Part shown: one piece after another, positions 17,483 through 25,642 of the stretch
Position numbering within the stretch: the first letter of the stretch is position 1
How the letters are laid out: each line of letters begins with the position of its first letter
Assembly (NCBI GenBank): GCA_947565425.1
Contig: CANOFW010000018.1
Location: 1-63,731, forward strand
Origin: an uncultured Lachnospiraceae bacterium
Lineage (GTDB): Bacteria; Bacillota; Clostridia; Lachnospirales; Lachnospiraceae
Length of the DNA: 63,731 bases
Direction: 5' to 3'
Notes under the pieces: model-generated
What the model saw: only the letters and a program-made list of their open reading frames with translations
The model's database searches: none
Told to the model about the DNA's origin: nothing
Position numbers and translations under genes: made by a program

Positions 17483-18007
17483 ATGGAAAAAGGAATCATT
17501 ATTTATCAATCAAAATATGGAGCAACAAAAAAATATGCGGGCTGGCTACGTGAAATGACGGGTTTTGCGTGCGAGGAAACATCCAAGGCTGCCTGGCGCG
17601 AGGCTGCACATTACGAAACGATTATAGTTTGCGGCGGTATTTATGCATCCGGCATAGCAGGTTTGTCGTTTTTAAAACAGAATATCAACATGCTGAAGAA
17701 TAAGAAGATTGTCATTTTTGCGGTTGGCGCGTCGCCATATGATGATAAGGCTTTGTCGCAAATAAAAGAACATAATCTGAAAAATGAGTTAAAGCATATA
17801 CCGCTTTATTATGGGCGCGGCATTTGGGATGAAAGCCGAATGAAATTTGTGGACAGGACAATGTGCAAAATGCTGCAAAAATCAGTGGCTAAAAAGGATC
17901 CCAGCGCATATGAGCCGTGGATGAAAGCGTTGATGTATTCTATCGGACAGACATGTGACTGGACGGATCAGAAATATTTAATGCCGTTGTTGGAGTCCCT
18001 TCGTTGA
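17483..18007 (+). CDS. Flavodoxin-domain protein
   Basis: 174 residues with the FMN-phosphate loop YQSKYGATKKYAGWL near the N-terminus and a flavodoxin fold pattern (VCGGIYASGIAG, KKIVIFAVGAS). This is the flavodoxin_5 type, related to HemG-like proteins, that commonly sits beside TetR regulators in Clostridia. AGGAGGAAAACAGGCG gives the ribosome binding site. It probably carries FMN and shuttles electrons in an unknown reaction. It is likely co-transcribed with the regulator. Confidence 0.8.
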   Translation: MEKGIIIYQSKYGATKKYAGWLREMTGFACEETSKAAWREAAHYETIIVCGGIYASGIAGLSFLKQNINMLKNKKIVIFAVGASPYDDKALSQIKEHNLKNELKHIPLYYGRGIWDESRMKFVDRTMCKMLQKSVAKKDPSAYEPWMKALMYSIGQTCDWTDQKYLMPLLESLR

Positions 18008-18098
18008 GGTATGAGTAATCCTTTTTGCATATGTTGATTGTGTTTTCTTCCATTTCAAGTTATAATATGAATGACAATTCACCAAAAGGGGACAATAT

Positions 18099-18689
18099 AT
18101 GAAATTAACGGGAATTACAATACTGCTATTTTTCTATGCGGTTTATCTTGGCAAAATGCTTTTGCAAAAAAGAAAGGGGATTTGCACAGATCAGATTGCC
18201 AAGGGCGGCAAGAGAGATAAAATATTTTATATTGAATTGGTGTTAAAAGTTGTAACTTATACAGTTGTGGCTGTTGAGATTATCAGCATATTTTTATCCA
18301 TACCGCGCGTGCCACAACCGTTTATCATTTGTGGTCTTATTTTGGCAAGTTTAGGCGACATAATTTTTCTGTTAGCGGTTGTTACGATGAAAGACAGTTG
18401 GCGTGCGGGTATTGCAGAGGATGATAAGACGGAGATGATAAGCAATGGAATTTATAAAATTAGCAGGAATCCGGCGTTTTTGGGATTTGATTGTGTGTAC
18501 ATAGGTCTGGTATTAATGTTTTTTAATCTGCCTTTGCTTATATGTTCTCTTTTTGCGATGGGTATGCTGCATTTGCAAATCTTACAGGAAGAGCAATATT
18601 TGATAAAAGAGTTTGGTGAAGAATATGTTGAATATAAGAGAAAAGTCTGCCGCTATTTCGGCAGGAAATTTTGGTCTGTCGAAGTTTGA
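18099..18689 (+). CDS. Isoprenylcysteine carboxyl methyltransferase-family membrane protein
   Basis: 196 residues, about five hydrophobic helices. The C-terminal motif SRNPAFLGF followed by EEQYLIKEFGEEYVEYKRKVCRYF matches the ICMT/phospholipid methyltransferase superfamily (SAM-dependent, membrane-embedded). Substrate in bacteria is unknown. AAAGGGG lies 8 bases before the ATG. Not clearly in an operon with the genes on either side. Confidence 0.8.
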   Translation: MKLTGITILLFFYAVYLGKMLLQKRKGICTDQIAKGGKRDKIFYIELVLKVVTYTVVAVEIISIFLSIPRVPQPFIICGLILASLGDIIFLLAVVTMKDSWRAGIAEDDKTEMISNGIYKISRNPAFLGFDCVYIGLVLMFFNLPLLICSLFAMGMLHLQILQEEQYLIKEFGEEYVEYKRKVCRYFGRKFWSVEV

Positions 18690-18722
18690 AACAATGTAAA
18701 ACACAAAAGATAGGAGAAGCGT

Positions 18723-19739
18723 ATGAGGACAGAAGCATCTTTGGAACAATGGAGGATATTGTATGAAGCTGCAACACGGATAAAGGAGCAAAAGCCCTGG
18801 GAGAAGTTCTGGGACATGGATATAATCGGTATCAGAGATGGTGAAGAAGAAGATACCGTTTTTTTCAGTATTCTTGGTAGAGGCGGGGAATGTTATGGGA
18901 TAGCGGTCTATGAGGGTTACGAGGGGCTGAACAGCTTTTTAATGCTTACCATGCAGCAGAGTATGAACCTTTCAGCGAGTTATACCATGTTTAACCATAA
19001 AAATCTTACTTGCTATTGGGGAAACCGTGAGGAATTGTCAAATAAGCAGAGAGCCATCATAAAAGAACTGGGTTATAAATACCGCGGCAAGAACCAATGG
19101 CTTTATTTTATGTCTTTTGAGCCGGGGTATTATCCTTATAATTTGGATGCCGAAGAAGTGCAGCGCATGGGCAAATATTTTCAGGACTTGGAGCTTGCCT
19201 TACAGTCTTATGACGCCGAAGAGATCAGTGTAGATTTTGAGTCTGGCAATATGTTTCTGCTTACTTTTGATGAAGGCAGAAAATCGTGGCATTGTGGACA
19301 GGTCCCTTTGCCGTTTACGGCTTTCCAATTTGGAAATTTACTCATTACAGATGAGGAATTGTTGGCTGATTTAGGCAAGGCGCCCCATTGTGATGCTGTT
19401 TTGGAGGCAGATGTGACGATCATGGGCGTCTCTGTTACAGATAAGAAATATGACCGTCCGGCGAACCCGGCTTTATCGTTGTTGGGGGATGCGAAGTCTG
19501 GAATGATGATAAAGTTTGAGATGGTAAACCCGGGAGAAGATCCGATTGTAATGCTCGCGGAAATTGTCATAGGGTTTATATTTAACTTCGGGGCGCCCAA
19601 AGAGATTCGAGTGTCCAATATCATTGTCGAGGCAGGGCTGGAACAGGTATGCGAAGTCTGCGGAATTAAGCTTCACAGGGTAAAACGGCTGCCAGGACTG
19701 GAAGATTTTATGCAGGGGATGAAAGAATTTTATGGCTGA
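18723..19739 (+). CDS. Uncharacterised cytoplasmic protein
   Basis: 338 residues, no signal peptide or membrane segment. It has the look of the large DUF6930/DUF7309 group of Clostridia (N-terminal WEKFWDMDIIGIRDG with a following substrate-like beta domain, C-terminal PKEIRVSNIIVEAGLEQVC), but I cannot confirm the family by reading. TAGGAGAAGCGT precedes the ATG. Function unknown; convergent with the macrodomain gene downstream. Confidence 0.65.
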   Translation: MRTEASLEQWRILYEAATRIKEQKPWEKFWDMDIIGIRDGEEEDTVFFSILGRGGECYGIAVYEGYEGLNSFLMLTMQQSMNLSASYTMFNHKNLTCYWGNREELSNKQRAIIKELGYKYRGKNQWLYFMSFEPGYYPYNLDAEEVQRMGKYFQDLELALQSYDAEEISVDFESGNMFLLTFDEGRKSWHCGQVPLPFTAFQFGNLLITDEELLADLGKAPHCDAVLEADVTIMGVSVTDKKYDRPANPALSLLGDAKSGMMIKFEMVNPGEDPIVMLAEIVIGFIFNFGAPKEIRVSNIIVEAGLEQVCEVCGIKLHRVKRLPGLEDFMQGMKEFYG

Positions 19740-19785
19740 TTTAGAATGTGCCAGCGTAGTTCAACTCAAAAATAACGTCCCAATT

Positions 19786-20574
19786 TTAGCTGAGGGGAAA
19801 TAAAAGCCTACGGTAAATATCAAAATCTTCCTGTTTGAATACATTAAAGATAACTTTTTCTATTTGCGCATTCGCCTGCAAAAATTCTGAGGCGGTTTGT
19901 ACGGCAATTTCAGCCGCTTTTTGTTGAGGGAAATGAAATTCTCCTGTGGATATACAGCAAAAAGCAACACTTTTCAGTCCCCTGTCAGATGCAAGCGCCA
20001 GGCAGGAGCGATAACAATCTGCGAGCTGACGGTAATGTGTTTCAGTGAGCGCGCCTGACACGATAGGGCCGACAGTATGCAACACATAGCGGCAGGGGAG
20101 ATTGAAAGCAGGCGTGATCTTAGCGCTTCCTGTCGGCTCATCAAATCCTTGCGCTGTCATCAACTCGTCGCAGGTTAAGCGCAGTTGTATACCACTGACA
20201 CTGTGAATGATGTTATCCACACAGCCGTGGCAGGGAACGAAACAACCCCTTAATGCGCTGTTGGCAGCATTGACAATTGCGTCAACCTTTAAAGTGGTAA
20301 TATCTCCGCGCCAGAGGAAGAGCCGGTTGTTGAGCGGGGATGCAGGTAAAGCATCGCTGTCAGTGATTCCTTTGGTATGGACCTCTTCACTTAAATATTC
20401 GTCTTGCACTTTGAGAAATTCATCACTTATCGGATGGGGCGGACGGATATTCATGAGACTTCTGAGAAGCCGTTTCTGTTCTATAGTGTTCTCTGGAATT
20501 TGCATATCCTTATATTGCGGCAGTTCGGATAATAGTTCCTCTATTAAAAATATTCTTTTTTCATTTTGTGTCAT
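19786..20574 (-). CDS. Zinc-type macrodomain protein-ADP-ribose hydrolase
   Basis: 262 residues. The macrodomain core runs from about residue 80 with VDAIVNAANSALRG, then CFVPCHGCVDNIIH, whose Cys-x2-His-x-Cys-like set is the zinc site of the MacroD subgroup that removes ADP-ribose from proteins, and GSAKITPAFNLPCRYVLHTVGP. The N-terminal 75 residues are the helical extension seen in this subgroup. Relatives often sit beside a sirtuin (SirTM) and lipoylated GcvH-like gene; none is here, so it stands alone. TTAGGAGGCTCTCGCT precedes the ATG. Confidence 0.88.
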   Translation of the reverse strand: MTQNEKRIFLIEELLSELPQYKDMQIPENTIEQKRLLRSLMNIRPPHPISDEFLKVQDEYLSEEVHTKGITDSDALPASPLNNRLFLWRGDITTLKVDAIVNAANSALRGCFVPCHGCVDNIIHSVSGIQLRLTCDELMTAQGFDEPTGSAKITPAFNLPCRYVLHTVGPIVSGALTETHYRQLADCYRSCLALASDRGLKSVAFCCISTGEFHFPQQKAAEIAVQTASEFLQANAQIEKVIFNVFKQEDFDIYRRLLFPLS

Positions 20575-20694
20575 AGCGAGAGCCTCCTAAAATTGGTTTT
20601 CTATGGGTTTTATCAGTTTTTGCTTAAATGATTTTTAACTTTTTCAAATTGATTAAACGTCCTAATAGAATATTTCTTATTCGTTCAATTCCTC

Positions 20695-21558
20695 CTAATC
20701 AAATATTACTTCCATTACGCCATTCTCCATATCATCAATACTGTAAATCATATCCATAACCTCAAATGTTTCTCTCAGATTACCTCTTGCACTTTTCCGG
20801 CCAATTCCATCTGTAAACCAGACAAAGGTAAATCCATCTATGGTATCCGCCTCCTGGGAAAGCATTTTATAACTTCGTGCAGTTTCATTCAGTTTTGAAC
20901 CACCGCCACCATAGAAGTTTGTCTCAATACCATAAATCATCTTATCTGTCTTGATTACAAAATCAAATCTCTTAGCAGCTTTACCCTGATTAGAAAGTGC
21001 TGATAAGTCAATGTCCCATTTTTCTTCAATATCCTTTAAATACATTTCTTTGAAATAATTTACATTCTTCTTAAAACCTGCTGCCACAATGTATTTCTCA
21101 ACCAAGTCCTCCATCTGATGACCGCCCCGGTTCTTACGACCATTAGAATCCAATCCTGTCTCAATACCTAAAGCATAATCCACAAGATTATTTACCAAAT
21201 GATTTGCAATTATATCAAACAGCCCTGTTTTTCGCATGAATATCTTGTATTGCTCTACTACGTAATTCATCCTCTTGAAATTATATAGAAATGCACCATC
21301 TTCATCCTGTGCATATATTTCATATCCTCGTACTGCAAGAAGTAACGGAACGCACTGCAATGTTTCCGGATATTTTGTCACTATCTTTTCAAAATCCTCT
21401 TCAATATTTTTTGAACTAATCAATGAATTCAAGATGTTCAATTCCACCTTGATTTCATCCACATTTTTTACGACCTTTTTAAAGTCGATATAGTAATCAT
21501 AACTGGATATACTTGGTCTGAACTAACTCAGCCACTCATCAAAATTTCTATTTGTCAT
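20695..21558 (-). pseudogene. dpnB: DpnII-type restriction endonuclease (GATC), early in-frame stop
   Basis: From residue 32 on the reading frame is a full DpnII-family endonuclease (ETGLDSNGRKNRGG, KRFDFVIKTDKMIYGIETNF with the PD-(D/E)xK-like core, GGGSKLNETARSYKM). The true start should be ATG at 21556-21558, overlapping the dpnA stop, reading MTNRNFDEWLS, which is the family N-terminus. Codon 12 is TAG (21523-21525); behind it the frame continues SYDYYIDFKKVVKNV, again family-like. So one nonsense change separates the first 11 residues from the rest. A GTG at 21462 could start a shortened 255-residue protein. Activity is doubtful. Confidence 0.85.
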
Positions 21559-22354
21559 CTACTGCCTTCTCCAATCTTTTCTTGGATATCTCCAAGTATT
21601 CTTCACTTACATCTATTCCAATGAACTTTCGTCCAAATCGTACTGCTTCTACTCCGGTAGTTCCTGAACCGCAAAATGGATCCAAGATAACTTGTCCTTC
21701 CTCTGTAGATGCTAATATAATTCTTTCCAGCAGATATTCCGGTTTTTGTGTCGGATGCTTACCTTCTGTCTTTTCTGATGGTTTTGTCAATGAACCTGTC
21801 CACACATCCTTCATCTGCTTTCCATCATTCATTTCTTTCATCTTTTGATAATCAAAAAAATGCCGAGACTTCTTATCATTCTTCTTTGCCCATAAAATGG
21901 TTTCCGTAGAATGTGTAAAGCATCGACATGCTAAATTTGGTGGTGGATTTGTTTTCTGCCATGTTATGTTGTTTATTATCTTGAAGCCTTCCTGCTCCAA
22001 TGCCATACCAATCGAATAAATATTGTGTAATGTCCCTGATATCCATATTGTGCCATTCGGTTTTAGTACTTTCTTACATAATCTAATCCACTTTCTGTTA
22101 AACTTATGTTTCTCTTCGACACTGGTTCCACTTTCTGAAAGTTTATCCCATGAGCCTTTATTTACTGAAACCATTTTACCACCCTGACAGGTGATACCGT
22201 CATTACTTAAAAAATATGGAGGATCCGCAAATATCATATCCACAGAGTCCAGTTTCATTTTTGTTAGAATTTTGAATGAATCACCTAATATCAACAGTGA
22301 TTCTTCCGTATCGAAATATAATGGAATCTTCTTTGTAAATAAGTTCGCCATCAT
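21548..22354 (-). CDS. dpnA: DpnII-type second DNA adenine methyltransferase (DpnA-like)
   Basis: Beta-class N6-adenine methyltransferase of 268 residues. Catalytic motif DPPYFLS (residues 44-50) comes first, and the SAM site LDPFCGSGTTGVEA near residue 225 follows, the order of the beta class. WQKTNPPPNL and KHPTQKPEYLLERI are shared with DpnA, which methylates GATC also on single strands in the S. pneumoniae DpnII locus. GGAGATTAGAA precedes the ATG. The stop overlaps the original dpnB start. Confidence 0.93.
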   Translation of the reverse strand: MMANLFTKKIPLYFDTEESLLILGDSFKILTKMKLDSVDMIFADPPYFLSNDGITCQGGKMVSVNKGSWDKLSESGTSVEEKHKFNRKWIRLCKKVLKPNGTIWISGTLHNIYSIGMALEQEGFKIINNITWQKTNPPPNLACRCFTHSTETILWAKKNDKKSRHFFDYQKMKEMNDGKQMKDVWTGSLTKPSEKTEGKHPTQKPEYLLERIILASTEEGQVILDPFCGSGTTGVEAVRFGRKFIGIDVSEEYLEISKKRLEKAVDDK

Positions 22355-22467
22355 TTCTAATCTCCAAACACTACTATGTTTTACTTCATAAAATACCTCA
22401 AGTAATCAGTCATCATTTAGCGGACACATATTCTACACCATGATTGAGGCATTGTTCCGTCATATCT

Positions 22468-22569
22468 TTACCCAAATTCTACTTCAATTTCTGTTCTTCC
22501 ATACGCAGTTTTTCCACACACTGGACATTCTGTCATTTCAAAATGTGGCATAAGCTCTCCTCCAATCAT
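22468..22569 (-). CDS. Small Cys-rich (zinc-ribbon-like) open frame
   Basis: Between dpnM and dpnA a frame reads CKFCMIGGELMPHFEMTECPVCGK..., a Cys-x2-Cys-x16-Cys-x2-Cys zinc-ribbon pattern, ending at a TAA at 22468-22470. From the ATG at 22569 it gives 33 residues with three of the four Cys; the first two Cys lie on either side of that ATG, and a non-ATG start inside the end of dpnM would be needed to include all. A shorter start at 22551 has GGAGG well placed. Real gene, coupling peptide or relic: undecided. Confidence 0.35.
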   Translation of the reverse strand: MIGGELMPHFEMTECPVCGKTAYGRTEIEVEFG

Positions 22570-22597
22570 ACAAAATTTACATGTATTTCCAAAGTTC

Positions 22598-23431
22598 TTA
22601 ATAGTTACATATAATTACTTCTTCTCCCACTCTATTGGATGCATCTGAATTAATCATACGCTTAACACTTACAACATCTATCTTGTAGCCCTTGTTATCA
22701 TATAGCTCATTTATCAACTCTGTATTATGATTTGTGAGCATACAATAACAACCTCTGGCAGTAAGCTTATCATACAGTTTCGCCAGACGCCTGTGGCTCT
22801 CTATATCAAATCCCTCTTTGGTATATGATTCAAAAGACGTTGGGTTCAATGGTGCATACGGACTGTCGATAAAGACAAAATCTCCCTTCTTTGCATTCTT
22901 GCAAGCCTCTTCGAAATCACCATCAATAATTGTTACACCCTTAAGATATTCTGAAATCTCCATAATAACCTTTTCATCAACGGAAGCTCTACGGCTATTG
23001 TTATATGGAACATTAAATAATCCTTTGCCGTTCACACGGTATAAGCCATTAAAACAATGTTTATTGATAAATACAAACAATGCAGCCAACTCCACATCAT
23101 ATTCCGCTTTCATCAGCTTGTCATTGTAATGTTCCCGGAGAGAATAATAGTATTTCTTACCATCTTCCCACATTTCTTCATCAAGCTTATTTACAGCCCT
23201 CAAAAATGTATCGGGTACATTACATATCTGCTTGTATGCATTTATCAATGCCTTATTTATATCATTTATCAGAGCATTTGCAGGTAGCAATTCAAATGTA
23301 ACCGCACCACCCCCCACAAATGGCTCATAATAATCATTATACTGTTCAGGCATTCTTTCCTTTATTTGTGGAATTAACTGACGTTTACCACCAGCCCATT
23401 TCACAAAAGGAGCTACACTTGGATTACTCAT
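22598..23431 (-). CDS. dpnM: DpnII-type Dam-family DNA adenine methyltransferase (DpnM-like)
   Basis: Alpha-class N6-adenine methyltransferase of 277 residues for GATC. FVKWAGGKRQLIPQI and YYEPFVGGGAVTFEL form the SAM site at the N-terminus; the catalytic motif is DSPY (residues 189-192) where most Dam relatives have DPPY. TSFESYTKEGFD and CMLTNHNTELI are family blocks. AGAGGAATCAAA precedes the ATG. First gene of dpnM-dpnA-dpnB, the gene order of the pneumococcal DpnII locus. Confidence 0.93.
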   Translation of the reverse strand: MSNPSVAPFVKWAGGKRQLIPQIKERMPEQYNDYYEPFVGGGAVTFELLPANALINDINKALINAYKQICNVPDTFLRAVNKLDEEMWEDGKKYYYSLREHYNDKLMKAEYDVELAALFVFINKHCFNGLYRVNGKGLFNVPYNNSRRASVDEKVIMEISEYLKGVTIIDGDFEEACKNAKKGDFVFIDSPYAPLNPTSFESYTKEGFDIESHRRLAKLYDKLTARGCYCMLTNHNTELINELYDNKGYKIDVVSVKRMINSDASNRVGEEVIICNY

Positions 23432-23480
23432 TTTGATTCCTCTTCTCTATGTCCATAACGGGCAATCTTCTACATATCCA

Positions 23481-23774
23481 TTATACTTGCAAACATACAA
23501 AATAACAACCAAAACTTTCAGTAGAGCGACAATTATGCTGCTCTTTAATAATAATCTCTTTATTCATAAAACCTGTCTGTAAAAAGCATTCCATCATACG
23601 AAATCCTAACGGAATAACTTTCCCATATTTTCTTAAATCCCCAATCATAACTGCACACATTTTGCCTTTCTTCAGAACTCGATATGATTCCTCAGCTACC
23701 TTATAAGTGAATTTGTTTGCTATGCATTTCATGCGATAATATTCATAAATAGTGAAAGAGGTATTGATATGCAT
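23481..23774 (-). pseudogene. Fragment of an N4/N6 DNA methyltransferase
   Basis: 97 codons of which the middle part (VAEESYRVLKKGKMCAVMIGD, then YGKVIPLGFRMMECFLQTGF and KEIIIKEQHNCRST) looks like the C-terminal third of a DNA methyltransferase acting on cytosine-N4 or adenine-N6. No SAM-binding or catalytic motif is present and the end is unlike the family. It overlaps the 5' end of the divergent XRE gene by 6 bases. Taken as the remnant of a second modification gene. Confidence 0.65.
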
Positions 23775-24023
23775 TTCGAAAACGATACTGACCTATATCG
23801 TGTTATAGGTGCGAACATAAAACATCATAGAGAACAAGCAAAATTAACACAGGTACAACTTGCAGAACAGGCAAAGATCAGCATCAGCTATCTCTCCAAA
23901 ATCGAGGCTTCCGGATGTGACAAAAGTCTCTCTATATCTGTGCTTAATCAGATTGCAAATGTGCTTGGTGTTGAAATTAATGAATTCTTTAAGGTGGTAT
24001 CTACTTATGACACATATAATTAA
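23769..24023 (+). CDS. XRE-family helix-turn-helix regulator
   Basis: 84 residues consisting of one XRE domain (IGANIKHHREQAKLTQVQLAEQ..., ISISYLSKIEASGCDKSLSISVL). Small stand-alone XRE proteins next to restriction-modification genes often act as controller (C) proteins. It is divergent from the methylase fragment and overlaps the following gene by 17 bases. Confidence 0.85.
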   Translation: MHFENDTDLYRVIGANIKHHREQAKLTQVQLAEQAKISISYLSKIEASGCDKSLSISVLNQIANVLGVEINEFFKVVSTYDTYN

Positions 24024-24540
24024 CTATTCATTGCCTTTAGGCGACCGTATTTTTATGCGTAAAAATCTAATTCAGACTTTTTTATGCGAATCCCCTGGTA
24101 CCGGAATAGGCGATAATGCATCACGTTATCAATACAATGTTGAACAATTTGGTGATTATGGCATTTTTCTTAAACGTCCAACCCAATTAAATAAGGGATT
24201 TGATTTTACTGTAAATATTGATGGTCTTTTTTTCAAAAGAAATCGCCGGTATTCTAATCCAAGCCACCAAGATATTATAGATGCTTTAACAGATTGTAAA
24301 ACCAATTTCCCTCACATCTATCCTGTCATCGCACAAAAACTGCAAGAAATATATGATTGCAACCCTGTTTTACTCACTCCGTCTGGTGCTACTTTCCATG
24401 ATTATGCCGGTAATGAACAACCTATTGAAATCATCCTATTAGCTGTAAAATGGTTATTTATGGAACAAGATTGTGCATATTGGAATTATTCTGGACGTGC
24501 CATGTTCTATGGCGTTCTGCAAGAAAATGAGTTAATTTAG
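24007..24540 (+). CDS. Unknown protein paired with the XRE regulator
   Basis: 177 residues starting at ATG 24007 inside the end of the XRE gene. No membrane segment. Features seen: LPLGDRIFMRKNLIQTFLCESPGTGIGDNASRYQYN near the start and a central FDFTVNIDGLFFKRNRRYSNPSHQDIIDAL region with many aromatic and basic residues. I do not recognise it. Position next to a controller-like XRE gene and a methylase fragment suggests it may be a restriction enzyme or its remnant, but no nuclease motif is evident by eye. Confidence 0.6.
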   Translation: MTHIINYSLPLGDRIFMRKNLIQTFLCESPGTGIGDNASRYQYNVEQFGDYGIFLKRPTQLNKGFDFTVNIDGLFFKRNRRYSNPSHQDIIDALTDCKTNFPHIYPVIAQKLQEIYDCNPVLLTPSGATFHDYAGNEQPIEIILLAVKWLFMEQDCAYWNYSGRAMFYGVLQENELI

Positions 24541-24592
24541 TACTTAATACATAGCAATGGAATTTTCTATTCCCAAAGTTCCCCTGTTATTT

Positions 24593-24958
24593 TCACCTTC
24601 CTCTCCACACATCTCTGACCTTCTCTCCAAGCCACTCCATAAACGCCTCCAGCAAATTCATCCCGCTAATCACAAACTGCTTCATAAACTCATACGCCTT
24701 TTCCAGCTTATCCTTCAGGCTTCGGTTCTCCTCCCGGAGCATCTAATTCTGATATCTCAGTTCTATCAACTGCTCCTTCATGTAATCATCACCATCAACA
24801 GCCCCCAGAAATTCTCTCTTAAGCTTTTCTGTCTCTTCCCGTTTAATCTGTGCTTGCGCAGTCTGCCATTTTGCGGTATCCGATATCAGAAATGACTGAA
24901 AAATTCTCTGTATAAATGTATTCGTATCTTGTATACATTTATGAAACAATGCAAACAA
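24593..24958 (-). pseudogene. C-terminal remnant of a mobilisation-type coiled-coil protein
   Basis: On the minus strand a frame runs from MFALFHKCIQDTN... through a charged coiled coil (QIKREETEKLKREFLG, YMKEQLIELRYQN), meets an in-frame TAG at 24743-24745, and goes on as MLREENRSLKDKLEKAYEFM then KQFVISGMNLLEAFMEWLGE. The last part is like the C-terminal end of Pre/Mob-type plasmid mobilisation proteins of Clostridia. The N-terminal relaxase domain is gone. It marks the edge of the acquired patch. Family call is by resemblance only. Confidence 0.5.
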
Positions 24959-25174
24959 GGGTACAATCAGAAATGCTTGTATGTTCCTGTTCTGTGAAAT
25001 TGTTTGTATTGGGCAATGATTTATGTTACCATTTTAGCATCAAATCAAAGCAAATGGAAGCGTCAAATGCATAAACGGAAGCGTACTACTTGAAATACAA
25101 CCTTAGAAGTATAGACATTATGTGAGATAATTGTTATAAAGATCATAGTATATAATTTTGGAGGAGGTAGGCAT

Positions 25175-25642
25175 ATGTATTTATTAGCGATTTTGGGAGT
25201 GATTTTATCGGTTCTTTTGATGGGGCTGTTTTCTCCGGATGGAATGGCGTCTTTGAGTTCCTGTCTTGATCTATTTGCTCTGCTGCTGATTATCGTTATT
25301 GTGATTCCGGTTATGGCAGCTATGGGAATGCTCAAAGATTTGAACCATGCATTTCGGCTGACGCTTGGGAGAAAAGCAGCAGGGGAACTGCGGGAATTGA
25401 AACGAGCGAAGACGGCAATGGTCTATCTGATTCGATGTGTTGTATTGGCAGGTGTGACGGGTACTTTGGCGGGAGTAATGCAAGTGTTGTCCTTCGGTGT
25501 GGAAGAAATGAAAACATTGACAGCCAGCCTGGGGGTGGCCATCTGTCCGCTTCTTTATGCGTTTGTAATTGCAATTGTGCTGTTGCCGATAGAGGCAAGG
25601 CTGGAGCAAAAAATCGTGGAGTTTATGGAGAACGAGGAATGA
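25175..25642 (+). CDS. Small multi-pass membrane protein
   Basis: 155 residues with four hydrophobic helices (about 1-20, 28-50, 85-107, 118-142) and a basic loop between the second and third. The arrangement recalls MotA/TolQ/ExbB-like proteins, but no motif fixes this. GGAGGAGGTAGGCAT precedes the ATG. The stop overlaps the ATG of the next gene (ATGA), so both are made together; it may pass a signal to the membrane-anchored LuxR-type protein. Confidence 0.7.
   Translation: MYLLAILGVILSVLLMGLFSPDGMASLSSCLDLFALLLIIVIVIPVMAAMGMLKDLNHAFRLTLGRKAAGELRELKRAKTAMVYLIRCVVLAGVTGTLAGVMQVLSFGVEEMKTLTASLGVAICPLLYAFVIAIVLLPIEARLEQKIVEFMENEE

Noticed and set aside
22376-22600. CRISPR or other spaced repeats in AT-rich gaps
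   Set aside because: No repeat unit recurs with regular spacing in this or any other gap of the window.
24557-24895. 112-codon plus-strand frame
   Set aside because: Pro/Leu/Ser/His-rich reading opposite a mobilisation-like coiled-coil remnant on the minus strand, which is the better interpretation.
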